This document shows, in pieces, positions 41,237 through 50,464 of a stretch of DNA of 64,000 bases; positions within the stretch are counted from its first letter, which is position 1; the number at the start of each line of letters is the position of its first letter. The stretch covers positions 2,232,001-2,296,000 of the forward strand of contig NZ_JACCFL010000001.1 of the NCBI RefSeq assembly GCF_013410375.1, given 5' to 3'. The notes beneath the pieces were generated by a model. That model was given only the letters and a program-made list of their open reading frames with translations, was not told the origin of the DNA and did no database searches. This stretch comes from Leifsonia shinshuensis. Lineage in GTDB: Bacteria; Actinomycetota; Actinomycetes; Actinomycetales; Microbacteriaceae. The position numbers and the translations under genes were made by a program.

Positions 41237-43771
41237 GTGAGCGAGACGTCGAACGAACTCCCAGCCACTGTCCTCTCCAACACGAAGCCCCAGGCCGACG
41301 CGAAGCCCCAGGCCGAGACGAAGCCACTCTCCGACACGAAGCCCCAGGCCGAGACGAACCCACTCTCCGAAGAAGAACTCGATCAGCTCGACGCCTGGTG
41401 GCGCGCCGCCAACTACCTCTCCGTCGGCCAGATCTACCTCCTCGACAACCCGCTGCTGCGCCGTCCGCTCTCGCGCGACGACATCAAGCCGCGACTGCTC
41501 GGGCACTGGGGCACCACGCCGGGGCTCAACTTCGTCTACGCGCACCTCAACCGCGCGATCCGGCAGCGCGACCTCGACACGATCTTCGTCGCGGGTCCCG
41601 GCCACGGCGGGCCCGGCGTCGTCGCCGGCGCGTACCTCGACGGCACGTACAGCGAGATCTACAGCGGCATCGACCGCACCGTGGACGGGATGCGCAAACT
41701 CTTCCGCCAGTTCTCGTTCCCGGGCGGCATCCCGTCGCACGCGGCGCCGGAGACCCCCGGCAGCATCCACGAGGGCGGCGAGCTCGGCTACGCCCTGTCG
41801 CACGCCTACGGCGCGGCCTTCGACAACCCGAACCTGCTGGTCGCGGCCGTGGTCGGCGACGGGGAGGCCGAGACCGGTCCGCTGGCGACGGCCTGGCACT
41901 CGAACAAGTTCCTCAACCCGAAGACCGACGGCGTCGTGCTGCCGATCCTGCACCTCAACGGCTACAAGATCGCGAACCCCACCGTGCTGGCCCGCATCCC
42001 GGAGTCCGAGCTGCTGGAGCTGATGCGCGGCTACGGCTACACGCCATACCTCGTCTCCGGCGGGTTCGACGGCGAGGACCCGCGCGAGGTGCACAAGCGG
42101 ATGGCCGCGACGCTCGACGAGATCCTGGACCGGATCGCCGAGATCAAGGCCGCGGCCGAGTCCGGCGACCTGGTCGACCGGCCGGCCTGGCCGATGCTCA
42201 TCCTGCGCACGCCGAAGGGCTGGACCTGCCCGAAGGAGATCGACGGCCACCCGGCCGAGAACAACTGGCGCTCGCACCAGGTGCCGCTCGCCGACGCCCG
42301 CGACACCGAGGCGCACACCCGCCTGCTGGAGAGCTGGCTGCAGTCCTACCGGCCCCAGGAGCTGTTCGAGGAGTCCGGCGCGCCCGTCCCGCTGATCGCG
42401 TCGCACGCGCCGGAGGGCGACCGGAGGATGAGCGCCAACCCGGTCGCCAACGGCGGTCTGCTCCGGCGGGACCTGCGCCTGCCCGACTTCCGCGACTACG
42501 CCGTCGAGGTGCCGGCGCCGGGGGAGACCGTCGCGGAGGCCACGCGCGTCCTCGGCGGCTGGCTGCGCGACGTGATGGCCGAGAACCCGCACGACTTCCG
42601 GCTGTTCGGCCCGGACGAGACGGCCTCCAACCGGCTGCAGGACGTCTACGAGGTGACCGGCAAGCAGTGGAACGCGGAGTACTGGCCGATCGACTCCGAC
42701 AACCACCTGGCGCCGAGCGGCCGGGTGATGGAGGTGCTGAGCGAGCACCAGTGCCAGGGCTGGCTCGAGGGCTACCTGCTGACCGGTCGCCACGGCGTCC
42801 TGAACTCCTACGAGGCGTTCATCCACATCGTGGACTCGATGTTCAACCAGCACGCCAAGTGGCTGAAGAGCGCGCGCGACATCCCCTGGCGGCGCCCGGT
42901 GGCGTCGCTGAACTACCTGCTCAGCTCGCATGTGTGGCGGCAGGACCACAACGGCGCTTCGCATCAGGACCCCGGGTTCATCGATCACGTGATGAACAAG
43001 AAGGCCGACATCGTCCGGGTGTACCTGCCGTTCGACGCGAACACGCTGCTCTCGACCTACGACCACTGCCTCCGGTCGGTGGACTACGTGAACGTCGTGG
43101 TCGCGGGCAAGCAGCCGTCGCCGAACTGGCTGAGCATGCCGGACGCGATCGCGCACTGCACGCGCGGCATCGGAGTGTTCGACTGGGCGGGGACCGAGCG
43201 GGACGGCGAGGAGCCGGATGTGGTGCTCGGCTGCGCGGGCGACATCCCGACGCTGGAGGTGCTGGCCGCGGCGGACATCCTGCGGCGCCGGCTGCCGGAC
43301 CTCGCGGTGCGGGTCGTGAACGTGGTGGATCTGATGCGGCTGCAGAGCGAGGGCGAGCACCCGCACGGGCTGAACGACCGCGAGTACGACGCGCTGTTCA
43401 CCACGGACAAGCCGGTGATCTTCGCGTACCACGGCTACCCGTGGCTGATCCACCGGCTCACCTACCGCCGGGCCGGCCACGACAACCTGCACGTCCGCGG
43501 CTACAAGGAGGAGGGGACGACGACCACGCCGTTCGACATGGTCATGCTCAACGACCTGGACCGCTACCACTTGGTGATCGACGTGCTCGACCGGGTGCCG
43601 GGACTCGCCGCACGGGAGGCCGCGTTCCGGCAGGAGATGGTGGACGCACGGCTGCACGCGCGGCAGTACACGCGGGACCACGGGGAGGACATCCCGGAGG
43701 TCGCGGAGTGGCGCTGGGGCGGGGGTGCGCGGTCCACCCGGATCGACACCACGGGCGGCGACAACGACTGA
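41237..43771 (+). CDS. xfp: Phosphoketolase (xylulose 5-phosphate / fructose 6-phosphate)
   Basis: 844 residues. Thiamine-diphosphate enzyme that splits xylulose 5-phosphate (and perhaps fructose 6-phosphate) into acetyl phosphate and glyceraldehyde 3-phosphate or erythrose 4-phosphate. Motifs: [60 protein letters not shown] with the ThDP metal site, and [19 protein letters not shown]. The first about 47 residues are an unusual repeat tail (see the 18-bp repeat). No acetate kinase gene is nearby. GTG start directly at a leaderless promoter. Confidence 0.95.
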   Translation: MSETSNELPATVLSNTKPQADAKPQAETKPLSDTKPQAETNPLSEEELDQLDAWWRAANYLSVGQIYLLDNPLLRRPLSRDDIKPRLLGHWGTTPGLNFVYAHLNRAIRQRDLDTIFVAGPGHGGPGVVAGAYLDGTYSEIYSGIDRTVDGMRKLFRQFSFPGGIPSHAAPETPGSIHEGGELGYALSHAYGAAFDNPNLLVAAVVGDGEAETGPLATAWHSNKFLNPKTDGVVLPILHLNGYKIANPTVLARIPESELLELMRGYGYTPYLVSGGFDGEDPREVHKRMAATLDEILDRIAEIKAAAESGDLVDRPAWPMLILRTPKGWTCPKEIDGHPAENNWRSHQVPLADARDTEAHTRLLESWLQSYRPQELFEESGAPVPLIASHAPEGDRRMSANPVANGGLLRRDLRLPDFRDYAVEVPAPGETVAEATRVLGGWLRDVMAENPHDFRLFGPDETASNRLQDVYEVTGKQWNAEYWPIDSDNHLAPSGRVMEVLSEHQCQGWLEGYLLTGRHGVLNSYEAFIHIVDSMFNQHAKWLKSARDIPWRRPVASLNYLLSSHVWRQDHNGASHQDPGFIDHVMNKKADIVRVYLPFDANTLLSTYDHCLRSVDYVNVVVAGKQPSPNWLSMPDAIAHCTRGIGVFDWAGTERDGEEPDVVLGCAGDIPTLEVLAAADILRRRLPDLAVRVVNVVDLMRLQSEGEHPHGLNDREYDALFTTDKPVIFAYHGYPWLIHRLTYRRAGHDNLHVRGYKEEGTTTTPFDMVMLNDLDRYHLVIDVLDRVPGLAAREAAFRQEMVDARLHARQYTRDHGEDIPEVAEWRWGGGARSTRIDTTGGDND
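41285..41374 (+). repeat. Five 18-bp tandem repeats in the 5' end of the phosphoketolase gene
   Basis: Five in-frame 18-bp units encode [24 protein letters not shown] and NPLSEE (residues 17-46). Units 1, 2 and 4 are nearly identical at DNA level, and units 2-3 and 4-5 form a 36-bp higher-order repeat. They lie before the conserved phosphoketolase fold, so the length can vary without touching the catalytic core. Confidence 0.9.
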
Positions 43772-43788
43772 GCCGAGGGCATCCGGCC

Positions 43789-43861
43789 GCCGCCGAACAG
43801 GGGTCGCAACACGCCGTTGTGCAGCGTGGATGACGGCGTGTTGCGACCCCTGTTCGGCGGC
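43789..43861. terminator. 29-bp perfect inverted repeat between convergent genes
   Basis: Arms 43789-43817 and 43833-43861 are perfectly complementary over 29 bp around a 15-nt loop. Placed exactly between the phosphoketolase stop and the SGNH hydrolase stop (the right arm touches the latter's stop codon), it most likely ends transcription from both sides. Confidence 0.85.
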
Positions 43862-44640
43862 TAGAGGGGCTGGGCGGAGGCCGGGTCCACCACGGTCAGC
43901 TCCGGGATCTTCGCCGTCCGCCCGTCGCCGGACGACCGGCCGGTGAGCCGGCGGCCGATCCACGGCAGCACATAGCGGCGGTAGTAGTCGGCGGTGCGGC
44001 GGGACGGCTCGCCCGCGGGCGCGGCCTCCACCTCCTCCACGCCCCACGCGCTCGGGACCGGCACGCCGAGGGCCGTGAGCACGTTGCTCGCCACGCGGGC
44101 GTGACCGAGCGCGTTGAGGTGCAGGCGGTCCGCCGACCAGTAGCGGATGTCCTCCAGCGACTCGTCGGCCCAGTTGTCGACGAACAGCACGCCGTCGCGG
44201 GGGAGCAGCTCCCGCACCGCGACCGCGAGCTCGTCGCCGCGCTTGCGCAGCAGCCCGCCCATCGGCAGGTGCCGGCTCGGGTTGGCGCCGCTGAGCAGCA
44301 GCATCGTGCTGCCGGAGGCCGCCACCCGGTCGGCCGCGTCGATGAGCTGCGTCGCCACCGACGCGATGGTGACGCGCGGGCGCATGATGTCGTTGCCGCC
44401 GCCGTTGAGGCTCACGAGCTGCGGGTGCTGGGCGATGGCCGGGTCCAGCTGCTCGGTGAGGATGGGGGTGAGCTTGCGGCCGCGGATCGCCAGGTTCGCG
44501 TAGCTCACCGGCTCCGGCGAGGCGAGGGCGAGCCCGAGGGCGACGAAGTCCGCCCAGCCGCGCTGCCGGCCGTCCGGGAGGTCGTCGCCGACGCCCTCCG
44601 TGAAGCTGTCGCCGATCGCGATGTAACTGCTGTAGCCCAT
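43861..44640 (-). CDS. SGNH/GDSL-type hydrolase
   Basis: 259 residues. Block I YIAIGDSFTEGVGDD with nucleophile Ser, block II NLAIRGR, block III LNGGGNDIM and block V DRLHLNALGHARVA with catalytic Asp-x-x-His. Likely an esterase; there is no signal peptide, so it acts in the cytoplasm. ATG at 44640, 6 nt after a minus-strand TAGCGT box. Confidence 0.88.
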   Translation of the reverse strand: MGYSSYIAIGDSFTEGVGDDLPDGRQRGWADFVALGLALASPEPVSYANLAIRGRKLTPILTEQLDPAIAQHPQLVSLNGGGNDIMRPRVTIASVATQLIDAADRVAASGSTMLLLSGANPSRHLPMGGLLRKRGDELAVAVRELLPRDGVLFVDNWADESLEDIRYWSADRLHLNALGHARVASNVLTALGVPVPSAWGVEEVEAAPAGEPSRRTADYYRRYVLPWIGRRLTGRSSGDGRTAKIPELTVVDPASAQPL

Positions 44641-44646
44641 GCCGCT

Positions 44647-44652
44647 ACGCTA
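44647..44652 (-). promoter_or_regulatory. Leaderless-type -10 box for the SGNH hydrolase gene
   Basis: TAGCGT on the minus strand, 6 nt before the ATG; back-to-back with the VOC promoter. Confidence 0.6.
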
Positions 44653-44663
44653 CCGCCCGCGCG

Positions 44664-44669
44664 TAGCAT
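44664..44669 (+). promoter_or_regulatory. Leaderless-type -10 box for the VOC gene
   Basis: TAGCAT, 7 nt, then the ATG at 44677. This spacing favours 44677 over the ATG at 44668 that lies inside the box. Confidence 0.55.
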
Positions 44670-44676
44670 GACCGCC

Positions 44677-45138
44677 ATGCAGAAGGTCAGAACGTTCCTC
44701 TGGTACGACGGCCAGGCCGAAGCGGCGACGAAGCACTACGTCTCGCTCGTCCCTGATTCCCGCATCGTCAGCGTCGACCGGCTCGGCGAGGACGGCAGCA
44801 CCGTCCTCGTCACCTTCGAGCTGGGCGGCATCGAGTACGTGGCGCTCGACGGCGGCCCGCTGTACTCCTTCACCGAGGCGGCCTCGCTCATGGTGGTCTG
44901 CGAGGACCAGGCGGAGGTCGATCGGCTCTGGGACGGCCTCACCGCGGACGGCGGCGAGCCGGGACCGTGCGGCTGGCTGAAGGACCGCTGGGGCCTGAGC
45001 TGGCAGATCGTGCCGCGCGCGCTGCTGGAACTGCAGCAGGACCCGGACCGCGAGCGCGCCGGACGCGCGAACGCGGCCATGCTCACGATGGGCAAGATCG
45101 ACATCGCCGCCCTCTACGCGGCGGCCGACGCGGGCTGA
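44677..45138 (+). CDS. VOC family protein (PhnB / 3-dmu-9 3-mt-like)
   Basis: 153 residues. Glyoxalase-fold protein: VRTFLWYDGQAEAATKHYVSLVPDS at the start and DRWGLSWQIVPRALLELQQDPD, the hallmark of the PhnB-like group. Function in this group is mostly unknown. Divergent from the SGNH hydrolase with a 36-nt shared promoter region. Confidence 0.88.
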   Translation: MQKVRTFLWYDGQAEAATKHYVSLVPDSRIVSVDRLGEDGSTVLVTFELGGIEYVALDGGPLYSFTEAASLMVVCEDQAEVDRLWDGLTADGGEPGPCGWLKDRWGLSWQIVPRALLELQQDPDRERAGRANAAMLTMGKIDIAALYAAADAG

Positions 45139-45153
45139 GCCCGCCGCGGCGGA

Positions 45154-46107
45154 TCAGCCGCGGGCGATCAGCGCCTGCCAGGCGAGCAGGTGCTCGACCG
45201 TGACGCCCGTGTAGCCCTGCAGGCCCCCGAACGCCGACCGCACCAGGGCGGTCTGGGCCTCCAGCACCGCCGCTGAGTCGTCGCCGAACGTCGCGGAGGG
45301 GCCGCCGGCCACATCCGGCGAGTCCGTCTCGACACCGACGCTGAACGGCACCCGGGCGCTCGCCGCGGCCGTGGCCGCCGGCCGGGCCAGCGCGACGATC
45401 CCGTCGTCGCCCGCGGCGTGGTCCGAGAACGCCACGATGGCGACCGTCTTCACGTGGGGGAGCAGCGTCCGGAACAGCGTGCTGCTCCCGTCCGCCGTCG
45501 GCTTGGCTTCCAGCCACCAGGGCAGGTCGGCGCCCACCGGGACGGACCCGGCGGCGCGCGCCGCGGTGTCGTACATGGTCGCGAGCTGGTCGACGATGCC
45601 GGGGAGCTGGTCGTCGGTGGCGTTCACCCACGGTTCGACGTCGAACTGCACCGCGTCGAACGGCGCGGCCTTCAGGGCCGCGGTGGTCCAGGTCGCCGCG
45701 AGGTCGGGCTGCTGCGCCCACGCCGGGTCGCCGCCGAGCGCGCCGACCGTGGTCACGCCCGCGCGGTGGAGGGCGGTGACCGCCGAACGCAGCCAGGCCC
45801 CGAACGGCCCCTGATCGGCGGCCCACGGCACGGACAGGTAGACGGTGCGCAGCTTGTGCGCGGACGCGAACGCGGCCAGGGCCTTCGGCTCGAACGCCGG
45901 CTGGCCGTCACCGCGCGCATCCACGGCCGGGTCGATCGGGTTTCCCCACGCCCACATGCCCGTGATGGCGGACGGCGTGGACGCGCCGGTCAACGCCACG
46001 GCCTTCGCCGGAGCGGCGGACAGCCCGGCCGCGCCGATGCCGACCGCCCCGAGGGCGATGGCCAGTCCGGCCGCGATGAATCCTGCACCCGATCGTCGAG
46101 TTCGCAA
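45154..46107 (-). CDS. Secreted protein of unknown function, possible TIM-barrel glycosidase-like
   Basis: 317 residues. Signal peptide at about 1-35 (RTRRSGAGF, hydrophobic run, AAPAKA cleavage region). The mature part has alternating beta-strand/helix pattern: GMWAWGNPID, LRTVYLSVPW, GVTTVGALGGDPAW, FDAVQFDVEPW (an acidic strand end as in glycosidase barrels) and VPFSVGVETD. No family was recognised with confidence. The start is a TTG at 46107, supported by GGAAGGGG about 8 nt upstream. Confidence 0.65.
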   Translation of the reverse strand: MRTRRSGAGFIAAGLAIALGAVGIGAAGLSAAPAKAVALTGASTPSAITGMWAWGNPIDPAVDARGDGQPAFEPKALAAFASAHKLRTVYLSVPWAADQGPFGAWLRSAVTALHRAGVTTVGALGGDPAWAQQPDLAATWTTAALKAAPFDAVQFDVEPWVNATDDQLPGIVDQLATMYDTAARAAGSVPVGADLPWWLEAKPTADGSSTLFRTLLPHVKTVAIVAFSDHAAGDDGIVALARPAATAAASARVPFSVGVETDSPDVAGGPSATFGDDSAAVLEAQTALVRSAFGGLQGYTGVTVEHLLAWQALIARG

Positions 46108-46279
46108 AGCACACCCCTTCCATGGGACCGGACGAGGTCGTCACGGCCTGTGCTGCGGAATTCGGGTGTACCGCACAGCGATCCTCTCACGCGGCCGACG
46201 ATCGCACTGCGCCGCGTTCGGGGTACAACGGGGGACGCGGCTCGCGCGGCGCCGCTCCCGCGGCGCTGCTCGCACTGCG
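46108..46279 (-). other. Intergenic region upstream of the secreted-protein gene
   Basis: 172 nt between two minus-strand genes. Apart from the ribosome-binding site of the TTG-started gene no gene, repeat or clear terminator is visible. Confidence 0.4.
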
Positions 46280-47299
46280 TCAGTCGCGCCACCCCAGCTC
46301 GCGCCCCACGCCGACCACGGCCTCCAGCAGGCGTGCGTTGAACTCCACGCCCAGCTGGTTCGGGACCGTGACCAGCACGGTGTCCGCCATCCGCAGCGCC
46401 TCGTCCTGGGCCAGCTCGGCGACCAGCTTCTCCGGCTCGCCGATGTAGGAGCGGCCGAACCGGGCGATGCCGCCGTCGAGGTGGCCGACCTGGTCGCGGC
46501 CCTCCACCTGCGCCCGGGCGCCGAAGTAGCGGCGGGACTCCTCGTCCACGATCGGGATGATGCTGCGGCTGACGCTCACGCGCGGCTCGCGCTCCCAGCC
46601 CATCTCCGCCCAGGTGTCGCGGAAGCGCTGGATCTGCTCTGCCTGGAGCTTGTCGAACGCCTCGCCGGTGTCCTCGGTGAGCAGGGTGGACGACATCAGG
46701 TTCATGCCCTGCTCCGCGGTCCACTCGGCGGTCGCGCGCGTCCCGGCGCCCCACCAGATCCGGTCCGGGAGGGTCGGCGACAGCGGCTGGATGGACAGGC
46801 CGCCGCTGGTGCCGGTCATCCGCGGGTCGGCGTTCGCCATCGCCTCGCCCGCGATCGCCGCGCGGAAGATCGCGGTGTGCCGGCGGGCCATGTCCGCGTC
46901 GGACTCGCCCTCGCCCGGCACGTAGCCGAACGACTCGTAGCCGGCGAGCGCGGTCTCCGGTGAGCCGCGGCTCACGCCGAGCTGCAGGCGCTCGCCGCCG
47001 ATCAGGTCCGCGGCCGCGGCCTCCTCCGCCATGTAGAGCGGGTTCTGGTACCGCATGTCGATGACGCCGGTGCCGATCTCGATGCGCGAGGTGCGCGCGC
47101 CGATCGCGGCCAGCAGCGGGAACGGGGAGGCGAGCTGCGGCGCGAAGTGGTGCACCCGGACGAACGCGCCGTCGGCCCCCACCTCCTCCGCCGCGACCGC
47201 GAGCTCGATGGTCTGCAGGAGGGCGTCGGCCGCCGTCCGCACGACGGAGCCGGGGACGGCCTGGTAGTGGCCGAAGCTGAGGAAGCCGATGCGTTTCAC
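46280..47299 (-). CDS. Luciferase-like monooxygenase (LLM class, F420- or FMN-dependent)
   Basis: 339 residues. Bacterial-luciferase fold: MKRIGFLSFGHY start, HHFAPQLASPFPLLAAIGARTSRIEIGTGVIDMRYQNPLYMAEEAAAADLIGGERLQLGVSRGSP is the conserved barrel core (split over residues about 50-115). It probably oxidises a small organic compound with reduced flavin; the cofactor (FMN or F420) cannot be told from sequence alone. GTG start. Solitary gene. Confidence 0.85.
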   Translation of the reverse strand: MKRIGFLSFGHYQAVPGSVVRTAADALLQTIELAVAAEEVGADGAFVRVHHFAPQLASPFPLLAAIGARTSRIEIGTGVIDMRYQNPLYMAEEAAAADLIGGERLQLGVSRGSPETALAGYESFGYVPGEGESDADMARRHTAIFRAAIAGEAMANADPRMTGTSGGLSIQPLSPTLPDRIWWGAGTRATAEWTAEQGMNLMSSTLLTEDTGEAFDKLQAEQIQRFRDTWAEMGWEREPRVSVSRSIIPIVDEESRRYFGARAQVEGRDQVGHLDGGIARFGRSYIGEPEKLVAELAQDEALRMADTVLVTVPNQLGVEFNARLLEAVVGVGRELGWRD

Positions 47300-47360
47300 A
47301 GTGAGGGCAAGCCGTGCGGGCGGCGCGGTATTCCGCGCCGCCGCCGTCGTGGCTGAGGCG

Positions 47361-48161
47361 TCAGTCCTCCAGCCCCTGCTGGCCGAGCCACACCAGGACC
47401 TCGGTGGCGACGTCGCGCCAGCCGTGGTCGATCACGAGCGAGTGCCCGCGGTCGCGGAAGGTGATCAGCTCGGTCACCGCGTTGGAGTCGCGGTACAGCT
47501 TGAGCGTCGCGTCCGTGGTCACCTCCGGGACGGTGTTGTCCTCGCCGCCCGCGATGAGCAGCAGCGGGCCGCGGTCCCCGTTCTTGGTGTCGACGGCGGC
47601 CTGCGAGTGGAGGCTGAAGTTGGCTCCCGCCGCCTGGAAGATGGGTCGCACGGTGGAGGGGACGGTCCAGCGGTCGTAGAGCTCCTTGGCCTCCTCGTCG
47701 GTGAGCTGGTTCGCGAAGCCGAATTTGAACTGCTCGTACGTCAGCGCGATCGGCTTGTGGATGTTCGCCGGGTTGTCGAGCACCGGGAACGACGACTTCA
47801 GCTGGCGGAACGGCAGCGGCAGCACGCCCTTGATCTGTGCCGGGTCGATCGCGACGCCGGAGTTGCCGTAGCCCTGGCCGAGCAGCTTCTCGGTGATGAG
47901 GCCGCCGAACGAGTGCCCGATGATGACCGGCGGGATGTCCATCGCCTCGATGATCTTCGCGAAGTGCTCGGTGACCTCGTCGATCCCGAAGTTCGCGACG
48001 TCGTCGGGATGCGCACGCGTCTCGGCCACGGTGTCCTTCTCACCGGGCCAGAGGGGTGCGACGGGGGCGTAGCCCTCCGCCGTGAAGAGGTCGATCCAGG
48101 GCTGCCAGCTGCTCGCGTGGAGCCAGAGGCCGTGGATGAAGATCACCGGTTGATTCGCCAT
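47361..48161 (-). CDS. Alpha/beta hydrolase
   Basis: 266 residues. VIFIHGLWLHASSW oxyanion region, nucleophile elbow IIGHSFGG, GGEDNTVPE with the acid and RGHSLVIDHGW with the catalytic His. Lipase/esterase-like with no signal peptide; substrate unknown. ATG at 48161 is chosen because the fold starts there and TACTCT lies 7 nt before; an earlier in-frame start lies within the divergent gene. Confidence 0.85.
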   Translation of the reverse strand: MANQPVIFIHGLWLHASSWQPWIDLFTAEGYAPVAPLWPGEKDTVAETRAHPDDVANFGIDEVTEHFAKIIEAMDIPPVIIGHSFGGLITEKLLGQGYGNSGVAIDPAQIKGVLPLPFRQLKSSFPVLDNPANIHKPIALTYEQFKFGFANQLTDEEAKELYDRWTVPSTVRPIFQAAGANFSLHSQAAVDTKNGDRGPLLLIAGGEDNTVPEVTTDATLKLYRDSNAVTELITFRDRGHSLVIDHGWRDVATEVLVWLGQQGLED

Positions 48162-48168
48162 GGCGCAC

Positions 48169-48174
48169 AGAGTA
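48169..48174 (-). promoter_or_regulatory. Leaderless-type -10 box for the alpha/beta hydrolase gene
   Basis: TACTCT on the minus strand, 7 nt before the ATG. Confidence 0.55.
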
Positions 48175-48227
48175 TTGCCCGGGGAGGCCGCGCGGCCAGA
48201 CCCTCCCGGCGCCGGCAGCCCGCCGGG

Positions 48228-48233
48228 TAACGT
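48228..48233 (+). promoter_or_regulatory. Leaderless-type -10 box for the MBL-fold gene
   Basis: TAACGT, 7 nt, then ATG. Confidence 0.55.
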
Positions 48234-48240
48234 GGCCCGC

Positions 48241-49077
48241 ATGGCGGACTGGCTGTGCGCGACCTGCGCGGTGGAGACGACCCCGATCGTGACGGACGCG
48301 GGGGAGGAGCCGCCGGCCTCCTGCCCGATCTGCGAGGACGAGCGGCAGTACGTCCCGCCGACCGGGCAACGCTGGACCACCCTGCAGCGGCTGCAGCGCG
48401 AGGGCGAGCGCGTCACCGTGACCGAGCTGGAGCCCGGCCTCTACGGCCTGAGCAGCGAGCCGCAGGTCGGCATCGGCCAGCGCGCGCTGCTGCTGTGCAC
48501 CCCGGACGGCAACCTGCTCTGGGACCCCACCGGCTACGTCGACGAGGCCGCGGCGACCGCGGTGCAGGACCTGGGCGGCGCCGCCGTCATCGCCACGAGC
48601 CACCCGCACATGTTCGGCGCGCAGACCTCCTGGTCGCGCATGCTCGGCGGCGTGTCGGTGCTCGTCCACGCCGCCGACCGGCACTGGGTGCAGCGCGAGG
48701 ACGCGGCCATCCGGGAGTGGAGCGGCGAGGAGGAGGTGCTGCCCGGCGTCCTGCTGCGGACGGTCGGCGGTCACTTCCCCGGCAGTGCGATCGTGCACTG
48801 GGACCGCGGCGTGGTGCTCAGCGGCGACACGGTCTTCCCCGGGCCGTCGCAGAAGTGGGTGACCTTCCAGCGCAGCTTCCCCAACGACATCCCGCTCTCG
48901 GCGGCGGTGGTGCGCCGGGTCGCCGACCTGGTCTGCGACCGCCCGTTCGACCGGATGTACGGCAACCTGGGCAACGTCATCCCGGTGGACGCCCGGGAGG
49001 CCGTGCAGCGCTCCGCCGAGCGGTACATCGGCTGGGTCAGCGGAGCGTACGACCACCTGACCCGAGCGGAGGCCTAG
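48241..49077 (+). CDS. MBL-fold hydrolase with N-terminal zinc ribbon
   Basis: 278 residues. The first 35 residues contain a CATC...CPIC pair that looks like a zinc knuckle. The rest is a metallo-beta-lactamase-like fold, with ATSHPHMFG in the place of the usual HxHxDH motif, GGHFPGSAIVHW and VVLSGDTVF as later metal-ligand strands. The first metal motif is reduced (only His residues of HPH), so metal use may be altered. Its stop codon overlaps the stop of the convergent thioredoxin gene at a shared CTAG. Confidence 0.8.
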   Translation: MADWLCATCAVETTPIVTDAGEEPPASCPICEDERQYVPPTGQRWTTLQRLQREGERVTVTELEPGLYGLSSEPQVGIGQRALLLCTPDGNLLWDPTGYVDEAAATAVQDLGGAAVIATSHPHMFGAQTSWSRMLGGVSVLVHAADRHWVQREDAAIREWSGEEEVLPGVLLRTVGGHFPGSAIVHWDRGVVLSGDTVFPGPSQKWVTFQRSFPNDIPLSAAVVRRVADLVCDRPFDRMYGNLGNVIPVDAREAVQRSAERYIGWVSGAYDHLTRAEA

Positions 49078-49394
49078 GCCAGGTACGGCGCGAGCTCGAA
49101 CTCCAGCGCCGGCTTCGGCTTGGCGCCGACGATGGTCTTGACGACCTCCCCGTCCCGGAACACCTTGGTCACCGGCAGCGACAGCGCCCGGTACTCCGCG
49201 GACGCCTGAGGGTTCTCGTCGGCGTTGATGCGCAGGATCCGGAGGTCGTGCTCGTCGGCGATGCGCTCCAGGATCGGCGTCAGCGCCCGGCACGGGCCGC
49301 ACCACGGCGCCCAGAACTCCACGAGGGTGGTTCCGGGAGCGGCGAGGACGTCGGAGGCGAAGGTGGCGTCGGTGACGCTGGCGAGTGTGCTCAT
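49074..49394 (-). CDS. Thioredoxin
   Basis: 106 residues. Canonical active site FWAPWCGPCRALTPILE, cis-Pro in LSLPVTKVF and normal length. Cytosolic disulfide reductase. The gene stands alone, without a thioredoxin reductase next to it. ATG lies 6 nt after a minus-strand TAGCCT. Confidence 0.95.
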   Translation of the reverse strand: MSTLASVTDATFASDVLAAPGTTLVEFWAPWCGPCRALTPILERIADEHDLRILRINADENPQASAEYRALSLPVTKVFRDGEVVKTIVGAKPKPALEFELAPYLA

Positions 49395-49400
49395 GCCGTG

Positions 49401-49406
49401 AGGCTA
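49401..49406 (-). promoter_or_regulatory. Leaderless-type -10 box for the thioredoxin gene
   Basis: TAGCCT on the minus strand, 6 nt before the ATG. Confidence 0.6.
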
Positions 49407-49515
49407 AGCCGTGCCCCCGGGGTCAAGGTCAAGCGCCGAGACCGCGCGCCGAGACGGCGCGCGCCGGGGTCGGGCCCGAGCGACCTGTGCGAGCATGGGA
49501 CGCAGGAGGTGGACC

Positions 49516-50019
49516 ATGGACACCCTGACCCCGCAGGAGCTCCGCGACTCGTTCGTGAACTGCTCGCGCGCCGACGCCGCCGACCTGCCGCTGCCGCCGG
49601 GCATGCACGAGGTGGACTGGGCGCGCCGCGAATACCTCGGCTGGCGCGACCCTCGCCTCCCGCAGCGCGGCTACGTGGTCGTCCCGACGCCCAGCGGGCC
49701 GGTCGGGATCGTGCTCCGCGCGTCGGAGGCCTCCATGCGCTCGCACGCCCCCACCATCTGCGGCTGGTGCCAGGACGTGCACGTGCGGCGCGACGTCTAC
49801 TTCTGGTCGGCGCGCCGCGCCGGCGAGGCCGGCCGCAAAGGCGACACCGTGGGCGCCCTGGTCTGCGCGTCGTTCGAGTGCACCGAGAACGTGCGGCGCA
49901 CGCCGCCGCCGCAGTTCGTCGGCTTCGACGCCGAGCGGGTGATCGAGGACCAGATCTCGGGGCTGGGCGAACGCGTCCGGCGGTTCGCGCAGGCGGTGGT
50001 GGGCGTCTCGCGAAGCTGA
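49516..50019 (+). CDS. FBP-type treble-clef zinc-finger protein (EF-G-binding-like)
   Basis: 167 residues. The C-terminal half has TICGWCQDVHVRRDVYFWSARRAGEAGRKGDTVGALVC split over about residues 75-115, with CTEN further on: the four-Cys treble clef of the FBP family. These proteins bind elongation factor G in some bacteria (linked to fusidic-acid resistance) but the role here is unproven. ATG at 49516 with CAGGAGG upstream. Confidence 0.8.
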   Translation: MDTLTPQELRDSFVNCSRADAADLPLPPGMHEVDWARREYLGWRDPRLPQRGYVVVPTPSGPVGIVLRASEASMRSHAPTICGWCQDVHVRRDVYFWSARRAGEAGRKGDTVGALVCASFECTENVRRTPPPQFVGFDAERVIEDQISGLGERVRRFAQAVVGVSRS

Positions 50020-50143
50020 TTCATAGGGACTCGATATCCCGTTCTCATGCCGAATAAGGTTCCGGAAAGAAACCGAGCGCAGGCTTGAAATCAGTCGCCG
50101 CGCCGCAGCCGGCGGGCGCGGCGGACGGGATGGAGGGCCTGAC

Positions 50144-50464
50144 ATGGACATTCGATCGGCGGGACGGCGCACGGCCGTCGGCATCACGACCGCGATCGGC
50201 ATCTCGAGCCTCGCCGTGACGGGGATCCTCTCCGGTGTCCTGTTCGCCGGGACCGCCACCGCGCGCACCTCGGGCACGACCGGCACGGGCGGCACGGGTA
50301 CGAGTGATTCGGGCTCCGGCGGCTCCGGCTCGTCGAGCGACTCCGGCAGCGGGAGCAGCAGCTCCGGCTCCGGCTCGTCGAGCAGCGACTCCGGCGGCAA
50401 CTCCGGCAGCGGCATCCAGCAAAGCCAGGGCGGTGGGTTCAGTGGGCGCTCCAGCGGCTCCTGA
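50144..50464 (+). CDS. Membrane-anchored Ser/Gly-rich small protein
   Basis: 106 residues. Basic N-terminus, one hydrophobic segment (about 12-36, possible uncleaved signal anchor or signal peptide) and a low-complexity Ser/Gly/Thr tail. No fold can be assigned. It begins the ApbE electron-transfer cluster, in the place where other clusters of this kind often have an FMN-binding-domain protein that ApbE flavinylates; that domain is not visible here. Its 3' end overlaps the apbE start. Confidence 0.6.
   Translation: MDIRSAGRRTAVGITTAIGISSLAVTGILSGVLFAGTATARTSGTTGTGGTGTSDSGSGGSGSSSDSGSGSSSSGSGSSSSDSGGNSGSGIQQSQGGGFSGRSSGS

Noticed and set aside
50233..50430. Tandem-repeat locus in the Ser/Gly-rich gene comparable with the junction repeats
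   Set aside because: The DNA is low-complexity because the codons for Ser and Gly alternate irregularly; no exact period longer than a few codons holds across it.
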